Assembly (NCBI RefSeq): GCF_016545825.1
Contig: NC_052615.1
Span: forward strand, 23,490,520-23,554,519
DNA length: 64,000 bases
DNA from: Eucalyptus grandis
Taxonomy: Eukaryota > Streptophyta > Magnoliopsida > Myrtales > Myrtaceae
Reading direction: 5' to 3'
Shown: positions 22,101-37,100 of the stretch, in pieces
Layout of the letters: each line of letters opens with the position of its first letter
Position numbering within the stretch: the first letter of the stretch is position 1
Notes under the pieces: model-generated
What the model was told of the DNA's origin: nothing
Seen by the model: the letters and a program-made list of their open reading frames with translations, nothing else
Database searches by the model: none
Translations under genes and position numbers: made by a program

Positions 22101-25100
22101 GATTTGAAAGTCTCCCCAAAGTCTTCAATTCCTAGCCACCAGAGTTATCATTGAGAAGGAAAGTCGACCACCTATTTTCATTGGGGTGCGTCATGGTTGT
22201 TGCTGGAGCTCTATCAAAATGCAATGTATAAACAAATTTTTTTTTTTTTGGGGGGCGGGGTTGGGGAGGAGGAGGGGGAGACTTATTTTTGTTTACCTGG
22301 AATTTACAACCCTGATTTGATTGTGAGAGATTTTCTTATACAATTTTTATTTTCCAATAGGAATTAGTGGAACTTCATTTAGAGGTTTATTTTTCCTCTT
22401 ATAGGATTTATGAAGCCTAGATACCCGACAAATTGCACCTGATAGTGTTCAAGAAGAGCCTAAATGGTCAACCTGCGATTTAAGTGAGTTTCCTGTCAAT
22501 CTTGCCCAATAAACGATGTAAAAGAGATTTAACAAGATCACCTTGATTTGGCTCATAAAGTCATACGATTGTTATATTGACAATATCCTATGAGATACAC
22601 TCTCGATAAATTCTTAATGTGAGGAATATGAAATTTAATCCTTCTTTTCTTCGTAATAGCTAGCAAGCATAGGTGATGCATGTGCATAAAAGAGCGGTGC
22701 TTTTTCCCCCTAGATTAGTAAAATGACAACAACAACAAAGCAAGCCTTATCCCACTGAGTGGATCGGCTATATGAATCCTATTATACCATTGACCTCAAT
22801 CCTTAATTAGATTCTGGAACCATCAAATGCTTCATGGCTTTCCTTATTGTCTCCTTCCCTGTCCTCCAAGATATTCGTAGCCTCTTTTGACTAGCATTGC
22901 AAATCCCTTCCTAAGCATCTTGTTACTGAGCATTTGAAGGTCTTAGTTTTACATGGCCAAGCTATATCAACTTACCTCTTCTCATATTATTTTCAATGGA
23001 GGTGATACCTACTTTTTCCTGAGTAGATACATTTCTAAAGTGTGGAGAAAAGATGGAGGTAAAAGTAACTCCGACCTATTGGCTGGTCATCATGCATAAG
23101 CATGGACATGGAATGTTTAGAAGGAATTGAAAAGTTGGATATTTCAAACATAGGGAAGTTGACTCATTAATTGCAGTAGTATTTTATGTATGATTAGGGT
23201 ATCTTTATTTTAATCAGGTTTGCTTTCGAACAGAATAATTCTTCACTTGAAGAGCTTTGCATGGAATATGATGGCCAAGTTTCATCGGGGAAATCTCCTT
23301 ACTAATGGTTTAATTAGTATGGATATATTTAAATTATTTTTTAATTACAGCATTTGGGTTGTTTAGGTTTTCTCATAGAACAGAGCATCAAGTACTCACT
23401 CTATGTTGACACAACTTCTATGGTGCAAGGGATTGTTCTTTGGTTCTCTTTCCGTACGCTTCTATTTGTTTCATGGTGGATGTTTCATGGTCATGATTTT
23501 TTTTTTTTGTTTCGACATTTATTCTATTTAATGTTGGTGATGAACTTGTTTACTATAATGTTCTCTTCCTTGGATTTTTTTTTTTTCTAAAATTTAAAGA
23601 ATCTCAATCACTGTATAGTTTTCCCTGAAGCAGATTCATTTTTCTTTTTTTACTTTTTCTAATCATGCATTATAGCTCCCTTTTAATACATTGGTCTGCA
23701 GGAGTATGACATTTCAGCTGATAATTTAAAGAGTCCTCGGGAGCGTCTGGCCCGCCAAAAGCAAAGCCTTAGACGCCGTTTGGGTTTGGTCTTTTCTCCC
23801 TTCTATTATTCTTAATTGATGAAGATGACTATATTGTACTCATTTGGGTATGAATTATCAGTCACATCTAGTTTTGCGTGTGTTTTAGATTGATTATTCT
23901 GCTTTTCTACGTCAGTGGTTGATGTCAAATATGATTCTCATGACAAAGATTTAATAACTGTGACATGATCAAACTACGTTAATAAATGGTCAAGACAAGT
24001 ATTATATTTTTCGGTAAGTGTCGAGAAAAGTATTTGTGGTCTATAAAAATGAAAATTAAACATTCATATTTATGATTTGGATTTAACATTGCTACGGACA
24101 GAAGTAAATTCGCTGTAGTAGGGGATAGCAATGCCGCTGTATGATGATTCGTCAACATTATAGTGACTACCAGGATTCTCCTTGTTTTTGTCTTCTAGCA
24201 AAGCAGGATATACGACCAATGAATATCTAACAAATTTTTGCTTAAAAAGCAGCTTTTGAATAAATTCCTTCTGATATATCACTTTGTACATGCTTGATGC
24301 CTGATTCAATCAGAAGCATGTGAAAGTTGTACTCTCTTTAAAAATTTTATCTGTGGATTGTTTATGTTTTTCCACAAGACATGTTGGAAGTAATAAATTT
24401 TATTGTCATATTTTCACCAGAATTTCCTTTTTGCCTGACATTAGAACTTTCAGATGATTGTGAAACATTCAGAGTCCTGAATGTTCTGCTATGCTGAGGA
24501 TTTAATGCTAAGTATCTCTTTTATATCAGATGAACTTATGTTTGAAGTATTCATTATTTGCTTTTAGAACTTATTACATATTAGTACTAGTTATGTGCAA
24601 TTGGGGCAAATTAGCTGGATGTCGAACTCTTCATGGTCACCCATGCTTTAAGGAAGTAGGCGAGGACTTAATTATTCTTTTTTCGGGTGAGGGTGTCATC
24701 CAATATGTAGCATGCGGAAGCACATTTTAAACAATTGTTTCATGAACTCTGCTGGATGCTCAGTTACATATTTTGAAAGAACAAAGATCTATCATTTTAT
24801 TTTGGCCCAAAGGAGCCTGGTTTGATATACCTTCTCCAAAATGTGTTAAATATCTGCTTCATAGGTTTTGCATTTTGCATCAATCTACACCCGTCTCCTA
24901 ATGCTAAGTCAATGAAAACAGGTCTGGATGTCTGTGAGCAGTTCATGGATGTCAATGATATGATAAAAGATGAGGACCTTATGGTGCAGAAATTGCATCC
25001 TCATGGAAATGGTTTAGACCATAAAATTTATGCTTCAGCTTCTGTACATAATATTCAAAGACTAGTTGCCAAGATGGTTCCTTGTGTTAAAAGGCCAAGC

Positions 25101-28100
25101 GCTAGGGAATTGAATCTATTGAAAAGGAAAGCAAAGAGTACTTCAAAGGACCAAGGCAAAGTTTGGTCTGAAGATAGCAATACAGATGTATCAAATGCAC
25201 ATAACACAACTGCCCCAAAGGGCACTGGTCCAGAGTTAACAGTTATTAATAAGGTATTGGAGGATTCACGTCATATTTTCCTCTTCTTTTTCTTTGGATG
25301 CCATGTTTAAACGTTTTAACATTTTGATGCCCTTGCTTGTACACATGCATGTGTTCATTTGTGGTTCTGGTGACTTCTTTCTTGTAAGCACGTTTTCTTT
25401 TCTCCATTAGTACTTACAGAAGTATTTGTCATTTGTGAAAGTGGAGCAATCTCATTCAAACTATTGCAAATGTTTGTGTTTTTCTCTCTTGTGTGGAAAC
25501 CTGGAAAAAATTCTAAAACTTCATTCATTTTGGTTTTCTGAACTTCAGGTCAAATTGAAAAGGCAAAATACAAGGTTTTAATCATTTTCTAGCATTGCAT
25601 CTTTCAGAGGAATTTAATTCTTCAGAAGAATGACTTAGATTTGACATTGAAGGGTAGCCTTAGAGCAATGGTAAAGTTGTTCCCATGTGATCTGGAGGTC
25701 ATGGGTTTGAGTTGCAGAAACAGCATCCTGCAAAAATTGCAAGAGCAGGCTATGTACATTACACCCAAAATGGTCCGAGCCTTACCCGGAGCCTGTGCAC
25801 GGCAGGAGCTTTGTGTATTGGCTGCCCTTTTCTTATAACTTAGGTTTGACATTAGGGCTTTGAGGTTATAGAAGTCTGATAGAGCATGGTCAAACTATTA
25901 AATGTTGAGCTTGTGGTTATATAGTTTATGCGTTCGATGATCAGAGATATAGTTCACTTTTTGTGTCTTAATGTGTAGGTAGATTGTTCCCTTGATGACG
26001 ATGCTGACCATGATGGTGAAGGAGTATGGCCTTTCCGTAATTTTGTTGAACAACTTATTCTTGATATGTTTGATCCGGGTACGTTTTGTACATTAAACTA
26101 AGTTTCAATAATGTATTACATGTGAGTGACTGTTACTCTGGCTTTGGATGGTCAGTCTGGGAGATTCGGCATGGAAGTGTCATGGCTTTAAGAGAAATTT
26201 TAGCTCATCATGGTGCTTCAGCTGGTGTCCTGTTGCCCAACTCTGGCTCTGCTGTTATGCCTTGTGAATTAAGAGATGAGGGTTCCATATGTTCATCCGA
26301 AGACAAAAACCATACAAGTACTTTGAAGAGAGACAGATCCATTGATCTCAACATGCAAATTTCTGCTGATGATTCTGAGCCAGAAATTAAGAGGCCCAAG
26401 ATTGAAGTTGCAGCCTCTCCATCTCAAAATGTAGTACTTCCGGCTAGCACTGCTGAGAACATGGATGTCACCGTTGAGGTTGAAGATGTTAAATGCAATT
26501 TGCTTGATGTTCAACCAGATGGTGGGACGATTAAGTTGGATGCTGAATCTTATCTTGATGATGTATCTTGCTCTCATAAAGAAGAAGCTGGTGAAGCAGA
26601 TTTGAGGAGTGACTCTAATGCGAAGTGTCTGCTAATGGCTCCAGATATATTGAAACATCTCCCAGAAGGCTCTGAGCTGGTGAACTTGGTCGAAGTGGCT
26701 AGGCATTCCTGGCTTAGAAATTGTGAATTTCTTCAAGATTGTGCAATTCGTTTTCTATGTGTGCTGTCCCTTGACCGGTATGTTGTCCAATTTCATGTTC
26801 ATTTTTCCACAAGCAGTATCCGATTTGAGCTCTCTCATGTGTTAAGTAGGGGGACTAGTCGGTGGCATCAGTCACTCAATTGAAAATAGACAGTGAAATT
26901 GTGTATTGACTACCTGTTTCAGCCCTTTAAAAGCGCGATATCAGATTTTTTATTAGTTACTGGTTTTTTATCTTCTTTCTCAGTGCACTGCAAAGGAATT
27001 TCTTGATGGGCACCAAGTGCATTCCACCTTTACAAAAACTTTTAGATGCAGTGTGTACAATTTAATGTTACTAGAATATTTTGCTCAGAAAACATACTTT
27101 TCCCATTTTAACTGGAATTTCCAAAAAATGAAATTGGATTACTACGTGTTCTGACTGGTGCTTTCCATTCAAAATTTTGTGAACGAGAGTTCTAAGTTTT
27201 GGAAAATATGAAATATGAGACAACAATACGTGGCAATGTTTATGCTTTTTGAAAGGTCTTGGGTGTTTGGCATAAAATGAAAATCAAGTTTCCCACCTTT
27301 TAGGAAAGGGAGAATCGAAATACTGGCTCTGACTTAAAAAGTTTTGGGCTTGTTTTTTTGGGCAGATTTGGGGACTATGTATCTGATCAGGTTGTTGCTC
27401 CGGTTCGGGAGACTTGTGCGCAAGCATTAGGTGCTGCATTTAAGTATATGCATCCTTTATTAGTTAATGACACATTGCGTATTCTGCTTCAGATGCAGGT
27501 AAAGTTAATGGAATTAATCTTCCAATCCTTACTGGTGCAAACCTAGAATTGAATTTCTTCTTTCCTACTGTGTATTAGCTCTGTCTCTCTGATATTCATA
27601 TGCTTAACTTTTCAGCATAGACCAGAGTGGGAAATTCGCCATGGAAGTTTGTTAGGTATTAAGTATCTGATCGCTGTGCGACGGGTAAGCCACTTGTGTC
27701 TCATATCTTACTGAAATATACCAATATTAGATTTCTTATATGAAATGGTCACCTGTTGTCATGTTTCATGTGGTTCTCTGTATTGCAAGGCATCTTCAGC
27801 AATAAGAAATACATTCCGAAGAAATTATGGGCTGTTGCTTTTTTTTAACATGAACCAATATACAAAAGATACAGTAAATCCATGTAACTGTTTGCTTATG
27901 TTGTTATTGCAAGTAAATGCCATCTAGTTTGCTTAGCTTTTTTCTTTATCAGCTACACTCACTTGTTTGCTGCATTTAGGATATGCTGCATGGTCTCCTT
28001 GGTGCTGTCCTCCCTGCATGTAAAGCTGGGCTGGAGGACCCTGATGATGACGTACGAGCTGTAGCTGCTGACGCTTTAATACCTGCTGCCTCTTCTATTG

Positions 28101-31076
28101 TTGATCTCAATGGTCCAACCTTGCATGAGATTGTGATGCTACTTTGGGATATCTTGCTTGATCTGGATGACCTAAGTCCCTCGACTAGCAGGTAATACAA
28201 CCATTTGAGTTGCTCTTTCAGCTGTTTTGCCCATCTAATGGTAATTTCTTTTGTATTTATTTCTTTGGCCAGTATTTATAGGAATATAATAATGAAGACA
28301 GATCTCAATAAAGGAAATCACAACTTCCATAAGCTAGAACCTCGTTATAAACTCAGTAGATGATGAATGCAAGAAGAAACAAGAAATGGCAACTGATAGA
28401 ATGCTCTAGTTAGTACTTGTGTAGGCATGTAAGAAGATGGTCATTTGCTCCATCTTGCGGAGACAACAAGGCATCTTCTTTTTCTTTCTAATTTTTTTTC
28501 TTCATTTGTATTAATGAAATGAACTGTTGCACTAATGATCTTGAATCAAGTTGACATTGTTTCCCCTCCTCATAAAATCTCATGAGTTTGCAAGTTTGAC
28601 TACCACGCTTGAAATTCCTTGCTGAATGGTTTATTTAACTAAAATTGCTTCATGACTATATGCAACCACCTCTCAGCATTGTTGTATTTTTGGGTAAAGG
28701 CTGCTGAAAACCCTAAACTATGCCCACTGTGATACATTTGCCCTAAACTTCTTTTTGTGACACCAAAAACCTGAAACTTGTACCTATATGACACATTTAC
28801 CCCAAGCTTTTTCTTGTGACACAAAACACCTGAAACTTGTATTCGTGTGACACATTTGCACAAAATTTGGTGTTACAAAAAAAAAGTTTGGGATAAATGT
28901 GTCATACCGGTATGAGTTGGGGTTTTTGGTGTCACTGAAAAAAGTTTAGGGTAAATGTGTCACATGGGTACAAGTTTGGGGTTTTTGGCATAACAAAAAA
29001 TAGTTTAGGGTAAATGTGTCATAGTGGGCAAAGTTTGGGGTTTTTTATGGCTTTTTCCCTATATTTTTTGGGTTGCTACATTCAAACATTCCTGGATGCT
29101 ACTTTTATGCATTGAAACTATTCACATTGTAGATTTGTCTATTGACTTTCAGTGTTTCGGAATACTTTGAGTCATTCAGTGGCTTTTTTTTTTTTTTTAA
29201 TTGGTGAATTTGAATGATCATTCTAATATAGGAAACCCCATATGCTGTTCAGACTTTATTGAGACAATTAGTTTTCTGGTCAGATCAATTTCGGGTTGGA
29301 TGGGTCTGTATGTGGAGTCATTTTATTCAGATTCGTTGTTTAGGTTGGAGTAATGGGTATTACATCTCTTAATTTCCATTTTATTCAGATTTTTTGTTTT
29401 TTGCCCATTGTTCCACTGCAGTGTGATGAATCTGTTGGCAGAGATCTACTCCCAGGAAAGTATGATTCCTAAAATGCTTGGGACTTCGGTATTGAAAGAA
29501 AAACAGGACATGGACCTAAATGATGTGGTTAGTGCGGATAGTTTTGGAGAGAGAAAAGATACACAGGAAAATCCTTACATGTTATCTACTTTGGCACCAC
29601 GCCTTTGGCCATTTATGAGGCATACTATTACATCCGTCCGTCTCTCTGCTATTCGCACTTTGGTAAGCTCAAGGCTTTCTTTTATGGGCACTGCATTTCA
29701 TTGGGGTTGATGTCTCTTCAGTAAATCCGGTTAAGAATCAAGAAGTTATGTATAAATCAATATGTCTGCTTAGAAAGATTTAATCTGCAATCTGGCAGTT
29801 ATAAGTTTTGTGTTATTCATTTTGTACATGCATGCTCTTTTTCCCTGATGAGTAGAGAGAAGTTCACTATGATACACCAAGGGGCTGCCAAGACATTAAG
29901 AAAAGGAGGTTAATGACAAAAATGAGCTTATTTATAATACAAGGAATCCACCATATCAATCAAATTCATTACATCCAACTGTAAATCCATGATATACCAA
30001 AATTGTAAAACAGTGATCTAATTTAGGTTTTCATTTGGGTTTTGTGGTTATCATACATTTATTTTATTGTAGAGTTGCAGATTCTTGTTAATATGATTGC
30101 TTCCTCTTGATAAATTTTTTACTAGTGTTGACTTATTGCACTTTGATTTTAGGAGCGGCTACTTGATGCTGGCTTTAAAAGAAGCATCTCCCAGAGCTCC
30201 AGATGTTCGTTTTGGCCTTCATTTATTTTGGGGGATACAATAAGGATAGTTTTCCAGAATCTGCTGCTGGAAACAAATGATGCGATTTTGGAGAGCTCTG
30301 AGAGGGTTTGGAGGCTTCTTGCTCAGGTTTTGAATTTGATGAGATGCAGAACATTCTTAGAATATATTTTCTTCTTTGATTATCTATTCAGGGACAATAG
30401 GTGATATTTAGAATAGTAATTAGTCTCTGAATCTGCAGTTTGCATGTAAAAGTGTGTTGCCCTTTCCATTTATTTTTGCAAATTTATCCAAATTTAAGCT
30501 GCCCAATGGTGTTATGCAATCTGTTATAATACCTTCTTGACATTTAGGGAATCATGCAATCATGTTAAGACCTTCCATATAGAATGCTTGCCTGAAGCTA
30601 ACAGCAAAGAATGTGCTAAACTATTAGCAGTGGCTAGTTTGTATGTTGTGGACTGTCCAATGCAATGTAGAATCAAATATATCAAGCTCTCCCAAATAAT
30701 GAGGAAAGAATATTCTGAACCTGAATATCTAGAGTTAGCAAATAAATTGGTAACTGCTACTATCTACTGCTGGTTTCCTGTGAGTGGGTCCTGTAAGTGG
30801 TGGGGTGCATGTTTACCTGCTTTACTTTGTCCTTGTTGTGAACATGTGTTGCCGTTCATCAACCAAAATGTGTTGTTACTTTGACTTAGGAAGTGACGTG
30901 ATAGGATTTATGTATTTCAAGCAGTGTTTCATCGCCAAACTCAAATGTGCTTTCAACTTTAGCGAGGAAGTGTGGATGACATGCCATAGATATCCAGGAA
31001 ATAGGGTTGACGCTGTTCCTCATTGTAGTTCTTGCTCATGTTGTTTGGAATGGCGAAGCAAATATATTGCGTGTAT

Positions 31077-31124
<48 letters not shown>

Positions 31125-34100
31125 CATCAATGCCATGAAAAAGTTACAAATAAACCAAAAAATTAGAGAAAAAACATAGTTTAGTACTTTGACATCTATG
31201 TCAAAATAGGAGGTTTTGAACCAAGAATTTGTGTATAAGTTAGCTCTAATCATCAGAAGGTCTCGTTTTACTACATTATTTGTGCTTATGATGCTGGGGC
31301 TCAACATGTGATTAAGAAGAGTTTCTTTTAATAGGGATCTCTGTCTGGATCTGAGTTCTTCACCTAGGTTTGTCATGTTGGAAGTTCAATTTGGTATTGC
31401 AGTTTATTTTATCAAACAATAGCTGCCTAGTGTTAACTTGAACATACTAGTTGCCTACTTTGCTAGTTCTTGCTTTTTAATTTTATGCATAATTTTATTC
31501 TGTCATTATTGATGATTTATTATTGTTATTTATTTAGTTTTTTTTTTTTTTTTTTTTTGTGGGTGTTTTGACACGAATGTCCTTCTTTTGTGGGGATCAT
31601 TGCTAGTGCCCAGTTGAAGACCTGGAAGCTGTTGCAAAGTCTTATATGTCTTATTGGATAGAACTTGCATCTACTCCTTACGGTTCTCAACTGGATCCTG
31701 CCAAGATGTTTTGGCCTGTAGCTCCTCCTCGAAGGAGCCATTTTAGAGCTGCTAAAGTGAGAGCTGTGAAATTTGAAAATGACCCTTACCGAAACAGTTG
31801 CTTGGACTCTGGTGGAGGAGTTGTTCCACAGGAAAGAAATGGGGATGCTTCTGGAAACTTGATAAAAATTGTTGTGGGTGCTGATGCGGAGATGTCAGTG
31901 ACTCATACCAGAGTTCTATGTGCCTCAGCTTTGGGAGTCTTGGCTGCTAATTTGCGAAAAGAATCTCTTCAATGCATTGTTGATCCTTTATGGAGTGCCC
32001 TGACCTCCTTCTCTGGGGTGCAGCGGCAGGTACTACTGCTAAGACATAAACAGGATCTCTCTCTCTCTCTCTAAAGCATGTGTGTGTGTGCGTGTGCGTG
32101 CGCGCGCATACCATGTGTCTGTGCCATGTCTGTTAGTTTTACCCCTGTACCTTTTGTTCGGACATTTCTGGCTGGCCATCATTGACTGATTTCTTTTTCT
32201 TGTCAGGTGGCATCCATGATTCTCATTTCCTGGTTCAAAGAGATTAAAAGTGGGGACCTCTCTCAGGATAAGTGCATTAGTCCTGCAATTCCTGAAAATT
32301 TGACAAAGTGGTTATTGGAATTATTAGCATGCTTAGACCCAGCACTTCCTACAAAAGAATCACCTCTGCCCTATTGTGAGCTTTCAAGGACATATGCTAA
32401 AATGCGGAATGAGGCCACTCAGTTGTTACGAGCTGTGGAGTCATCAGGCAAATTTATAGATACGTTATCTACAATGAAAGTTGATTTAGAAAGCTTGAGT
32501 ACTGATGATGCAATTAACTTTGCTTCAAGACTACCAACATTTTCTGATGATGCCTCCAGCAATGAATCTGTGGCTAAGCACATCCTTGATGATATTGAAT
32601 CAGCCAGGCAACGGCTTTTGACTACTTCAGGCTACCTAAAATGTGTTCAGGTAAGTCTGAGATGCAACTGACCATTTTCAGTATGCTGCCTTGTATTGTT
32701 GACAAAGTCATGTTTCATATTTCGTCTTTTCTTTCAGTGAGCACACTCATATCTTTATCTTGTCAAGTTGTGATTTTCCATACTGGATTAAGTAAGGGTC
32801 CCTCATGTTTTTGAGTCATGGTTTTTTCCAGTTTGACATCATTTTCCATTTTGTTTCGTGCATTTACATTGATGCCTTCTTTCTCTCATGATGATTTAGT
32901 GCTTCAGCCTGAGGTTTCTGATAATGTGCATTTGGGTCGATTGACTGAAATCTGCTTATGGTCTCTCTACGGAAATCCCCCTCTGTTGTAGAGAATATTA
33001 AAGATGCACTTATGCAGAGTCTACCTAAAATGATAATGGTCTTCTCTGGGCTAATGCACTATATTTACCGGATACCAACTGCCAATGGGAGATTAGTATT
33101 GTTGCCATGATCCCTTTGAACTTTGCATTTCAAACTTCTTGACTGTATACTTCATGTTATATAAATTTTCTTTAAGTTTTGGATGGTAGTTATTTGTGAT
33201 CATCCACATCTTTTCCAACAATTTGCAGAGTAATTTGCATGTCACCGTGTCTGCTTTAGTAGCTGCTGCTGTTGTCTGGATGTCAGAACTTCCAGCCAGA
33301 TTGAATCCTATAATCCTTCCTCTGATGGCTTCAGTCAAAAGAGAGCAGGTAGTGTTTTACTTTGTTTCTATGTCAATCACACATGTACATGCTTTGTTGA
33401 ACTTTGACTTAGCTGGATCACTCTCTCTTTCTCTAGGAGGAAATATTGCAGCATATGGCAGCTGAGGCACTTGCTGAACTCATTTCTCGCTGTATTTCGC
33501 GTAAGCCAGGCCCAAATGACAAGCTGATCAAGAATATTTGTAGTTTAACATGTATGGATCCTCGAGAGACGCCTCAAGCTGCAATCATCAATTCTATGGA
33601 AGTTATTGATGATCAGGATCTGCTCTCCTTCAGGAGCAGTTCTGGTAGGCAGAAGTCGAAGGTTCACATGCTTGCTGGGGGTGAAGATCGGTCAAAAATT
33701 GAGGGATTTATAAGCAGAAGAGGGTCTGAATTCGCATTGAGGCATTTATGTGAGAAGTTTGGTGCTTCATTATTTGACATGCTGCCAAGACTATGGGATT
33801 GCCTTACTGAAGTCTTAAAGCCTGCTAGTGATGTGGACGAGAAAGAAATTGTGATGGCGATTGATCGCATTAAGGATCCCCAAATGTTGATAAATAATAT
33901 CCAGGTTGACACTGTTAACATTGACTAATTTTCTCACATTTTTTAGCATTGGAAGGGTGAAATCATCTTATCTGGCATCATTGTTTGGAACTTTAAGTGG
34001 CATTTTTATCCTTTATTACATGCATACGAGATGTTTTAGGACATGAGTGTGTGGCCCAACCTGATCATTTGGCTTTATTACTTAGTATTTGGATAGTTTA

Positions 34101-37100
34101 ATCCAATCTGATTTAGCTATTGTTTGTTATCATCTTGTGACTCTGCTGCATCTGATCTGCAGTTGGTTCGGTCAGTGGCTCCGATGCTCCACGAGACGTT
34201 GAAACCCAAATTGCTAACACTTCTTCCCTGCGTCTTTAACTGTGTACGTCATGCCCATGTGGCAGTAAGATTGGCAGCTTCTAGGTGCATCACTTCAATG
34301 GCAAAGTCAATGACATTAGAAGTGATGGCAGCTGTTGTTGGTAATGCCATCCCGATGTTGGGAGATATGACATCTATTAATGCCAGACAAGGTGCCGGTA
34401 TGCTTATTAGTTTGCTAGTCCAGGGACTGGGTGTGGAGCTGGTTCCTTATGCTCCAGTGTTGGTTGTTCCTCTGCTCAAATGTATGAGTGATTGCGATGC
34501 TTCTGTCAGACATAGTGTCACACATAGTTTTGCTACCCTTGTGCCTCTTCTTCCATTAGCTAGGGGCCTTCCTCGGCCAGTTGGAGTGAACGAAGCCTTG
34601 TCTGGAAATGCTGAAGATGCACAATTTTTGGAACAGTTGCTTGACAACTCACACATCGATGACTACAAGCTGTGCACTGAATTAAAAGTAACCTTGAGAA
34701 GGTAATAATTAAATTCTGTGTTTTTTTAATGTTTCAGTGCATGTGCATCTTTTCTTTTTAAAGACAAATGGAACGGTACTAATGTAAAAACTAGAAGAAC
34801 TTGAAGGATACTAGTTTGAAAAGATGTACATCTTTTTTGTAGTAGTTTTCTCTTCTGAAGTACTACAGGTAACTATAATGGTTCCATTTCCATCTAATGA
34901 AGTCTTATTCATGAGCTAACATCTAGGAAGGAGGTTGATATGAGTTCTTTGAAACTTCCATTTAGGAGTTGGTGCAAATGCCAGCAATTCATTTTGGTCC
35001 AGTGGTTGCTGCTTGTAGTTTTACCTATGAATGTGACTGACTCTAGGATGAGGATTTCTAATTGATTTGGGTTCTATACTTCATGACAAAACTGAATGTT
35101 GTTGCCATCTGGCAATAAGTTCATTTTAACCTTGTTTCATACCCTTCGAAGATGTACCTGTACTGTTAATAAATGCAGACCAACCTCATTGCAAGTTTCA
35201 TTATTCATGCACTTAAAACTTGATGAATATTTATGGATTATTGTATTCCCTGCTCCAAGGATGATTTGCAATTGACCCTAGTACTTTTTCCCCCTTTTGG
35301 CAATATTATTCCATGTACTTTTAATATTGGTAAAATAGCCTTACCTTTTGATTTCACTGGGATTTTTTGATGTAATCAGTGATGCCATGATGGGGTATCA
35401 TTGAATTAGTCAGATAAGGTGTCTGTTAAAATCTCAATAGGAGGATGACTGATGGACTATTACTTATGATAAGTGAAGCTTTTCTCAAACAAACTTCATT
35501 TTTCCAATGATCTAAAGTACAGTTGGTGATTCGACCCAAAAAGAAAAGCACAGTTGGTGTTGAGATGTTCCCCTAAAGATTTACCCAAATACTTGAAATC
35601 ATGGAGGTATCATGGTTTGGCTTTCTTTTACGTAGGTACATTAGTTGGATTCATTGAAATTATAATATCCAGGACACCTGTTGGTCAATGTCGAGAAGTA
35701 GAATGAAAAATTTCCGAGGATTGCTTGAAGGTTTTTGAATTTCATATGCAATTTGTTTAAGATGGCACCATGTAGACAAAAGTTACTCCCATGATTTATT
35801 GATACATTAAGATTTAACAAATGTTTAAATGTCACAGAGCAGTGGTGTTACTACAACATGAAAATCAGTGCTTTTTTTTTACTGTTTTAACTTTTAACTG
35901 TCTTTAATCACTGTAAATCTGAGAACCGACAAATTCTTAGGTGGCATTTTGTTTGCTTTAAGCCAATTAAATGTACTTTGAATTTTAAAAACCCATAAAA
36001 AAAAGTTTGTGGTGAATTGATGTTGTTATTTGTAGGATTTGAGGTGAATACTGAAGAAAGGTGTGATTTCAAACTCAAGAAGGGAAAAGCCCAAATCTAA
36101 GAGTTAAACCTGCAATAAACTTTCTTAAAAAAAAAAAAAAAAAAAGCTACAATGGAAACCCACTAGTTTTGGATTGATCAATACCTGTTGCTTTTCTTCT
36201 TCTTTTCTATATATCCTTGTTATTCTTGGCAAGTTTTCAAACGCTTCATGTTACTTATCATATTCATCTACGGTAATTCACTTATACTCAATAAAATTCT
36301 GAATTGTGGATAGCAACGTTTCTCTCCACCCAATCTTATCATCTGCAAGCTAATGGATATATCAAATCTTGTTAGTGACTTTACTTGGGTTTTGTCCTTT
36401 CTTCAGTTCTCTTCGCAATGATACTATACTGTGACAGGAGATTTCTTGTGCTATTCCTAGAAATTGTGAATCCCTTGGAACTCAGTCAACACTCTGGATG
36501 CAGATTAATTAGTTGTTAAATGCTGATATATAATATGGATCTATTGCATTTTGTCTAAATTTGTGATCTTTCTCAGGGATTTATGTTCCTTTTATTTTAG
36601 TCATCTGAATTTTACTAAATAGGATTTGCAGCAAAGCATAGGTTCCAAGTAGCATATATGTTTTGACATTCTAAAGTTTGAACCAACATAATGTCTTTGC
36701 TTGTAGGTATCAACAAGAGGGTATAAACTGGCTTGGATTTCTGAAAAGGTTCAAGCTTCATGGGATATTATGTGATGATATGGGGCTTGGCAAGACGCTT
36801 CAAGCGTCAGCTATAGTGGCCTCTGACATAGCTGAGCACCGCGCTATAAGCAATGGCGAGGGTCTTCCTTCGTCATTAATAATTTGCCCGTCAACTCTTG
36901 TAGGACACTGGGCTTTTGAAATAGAAAAGTATATTGATCCATCTTTAGTATCAACTCTCCAATATGTGGGCTCTGCTCCAGATCGCATTTCCCTGCATGA
37001 AGAATTCGATAAACACAATGTCGTCATAACATCATATGATGTAGTCCGCAAAGATATTGATTACCTTGGACAATTAATGTGGAACTATTGTATATTAGAT

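Noticed and set aside
25652..25720. Possible tRNA gene (A- and B-box-like sequences)
   Set aside because: It continues into an Au-type SINE body and tail and does not fold as a complete tRNA.
30537..31179. Two ORFs of 115 and 131 codons in BTAF1 intron 13
   Set aside because: They fall wholly in an intron; one runs through a CA microsatellite and neither resembles a known family or the BTAF1 protein at that point.
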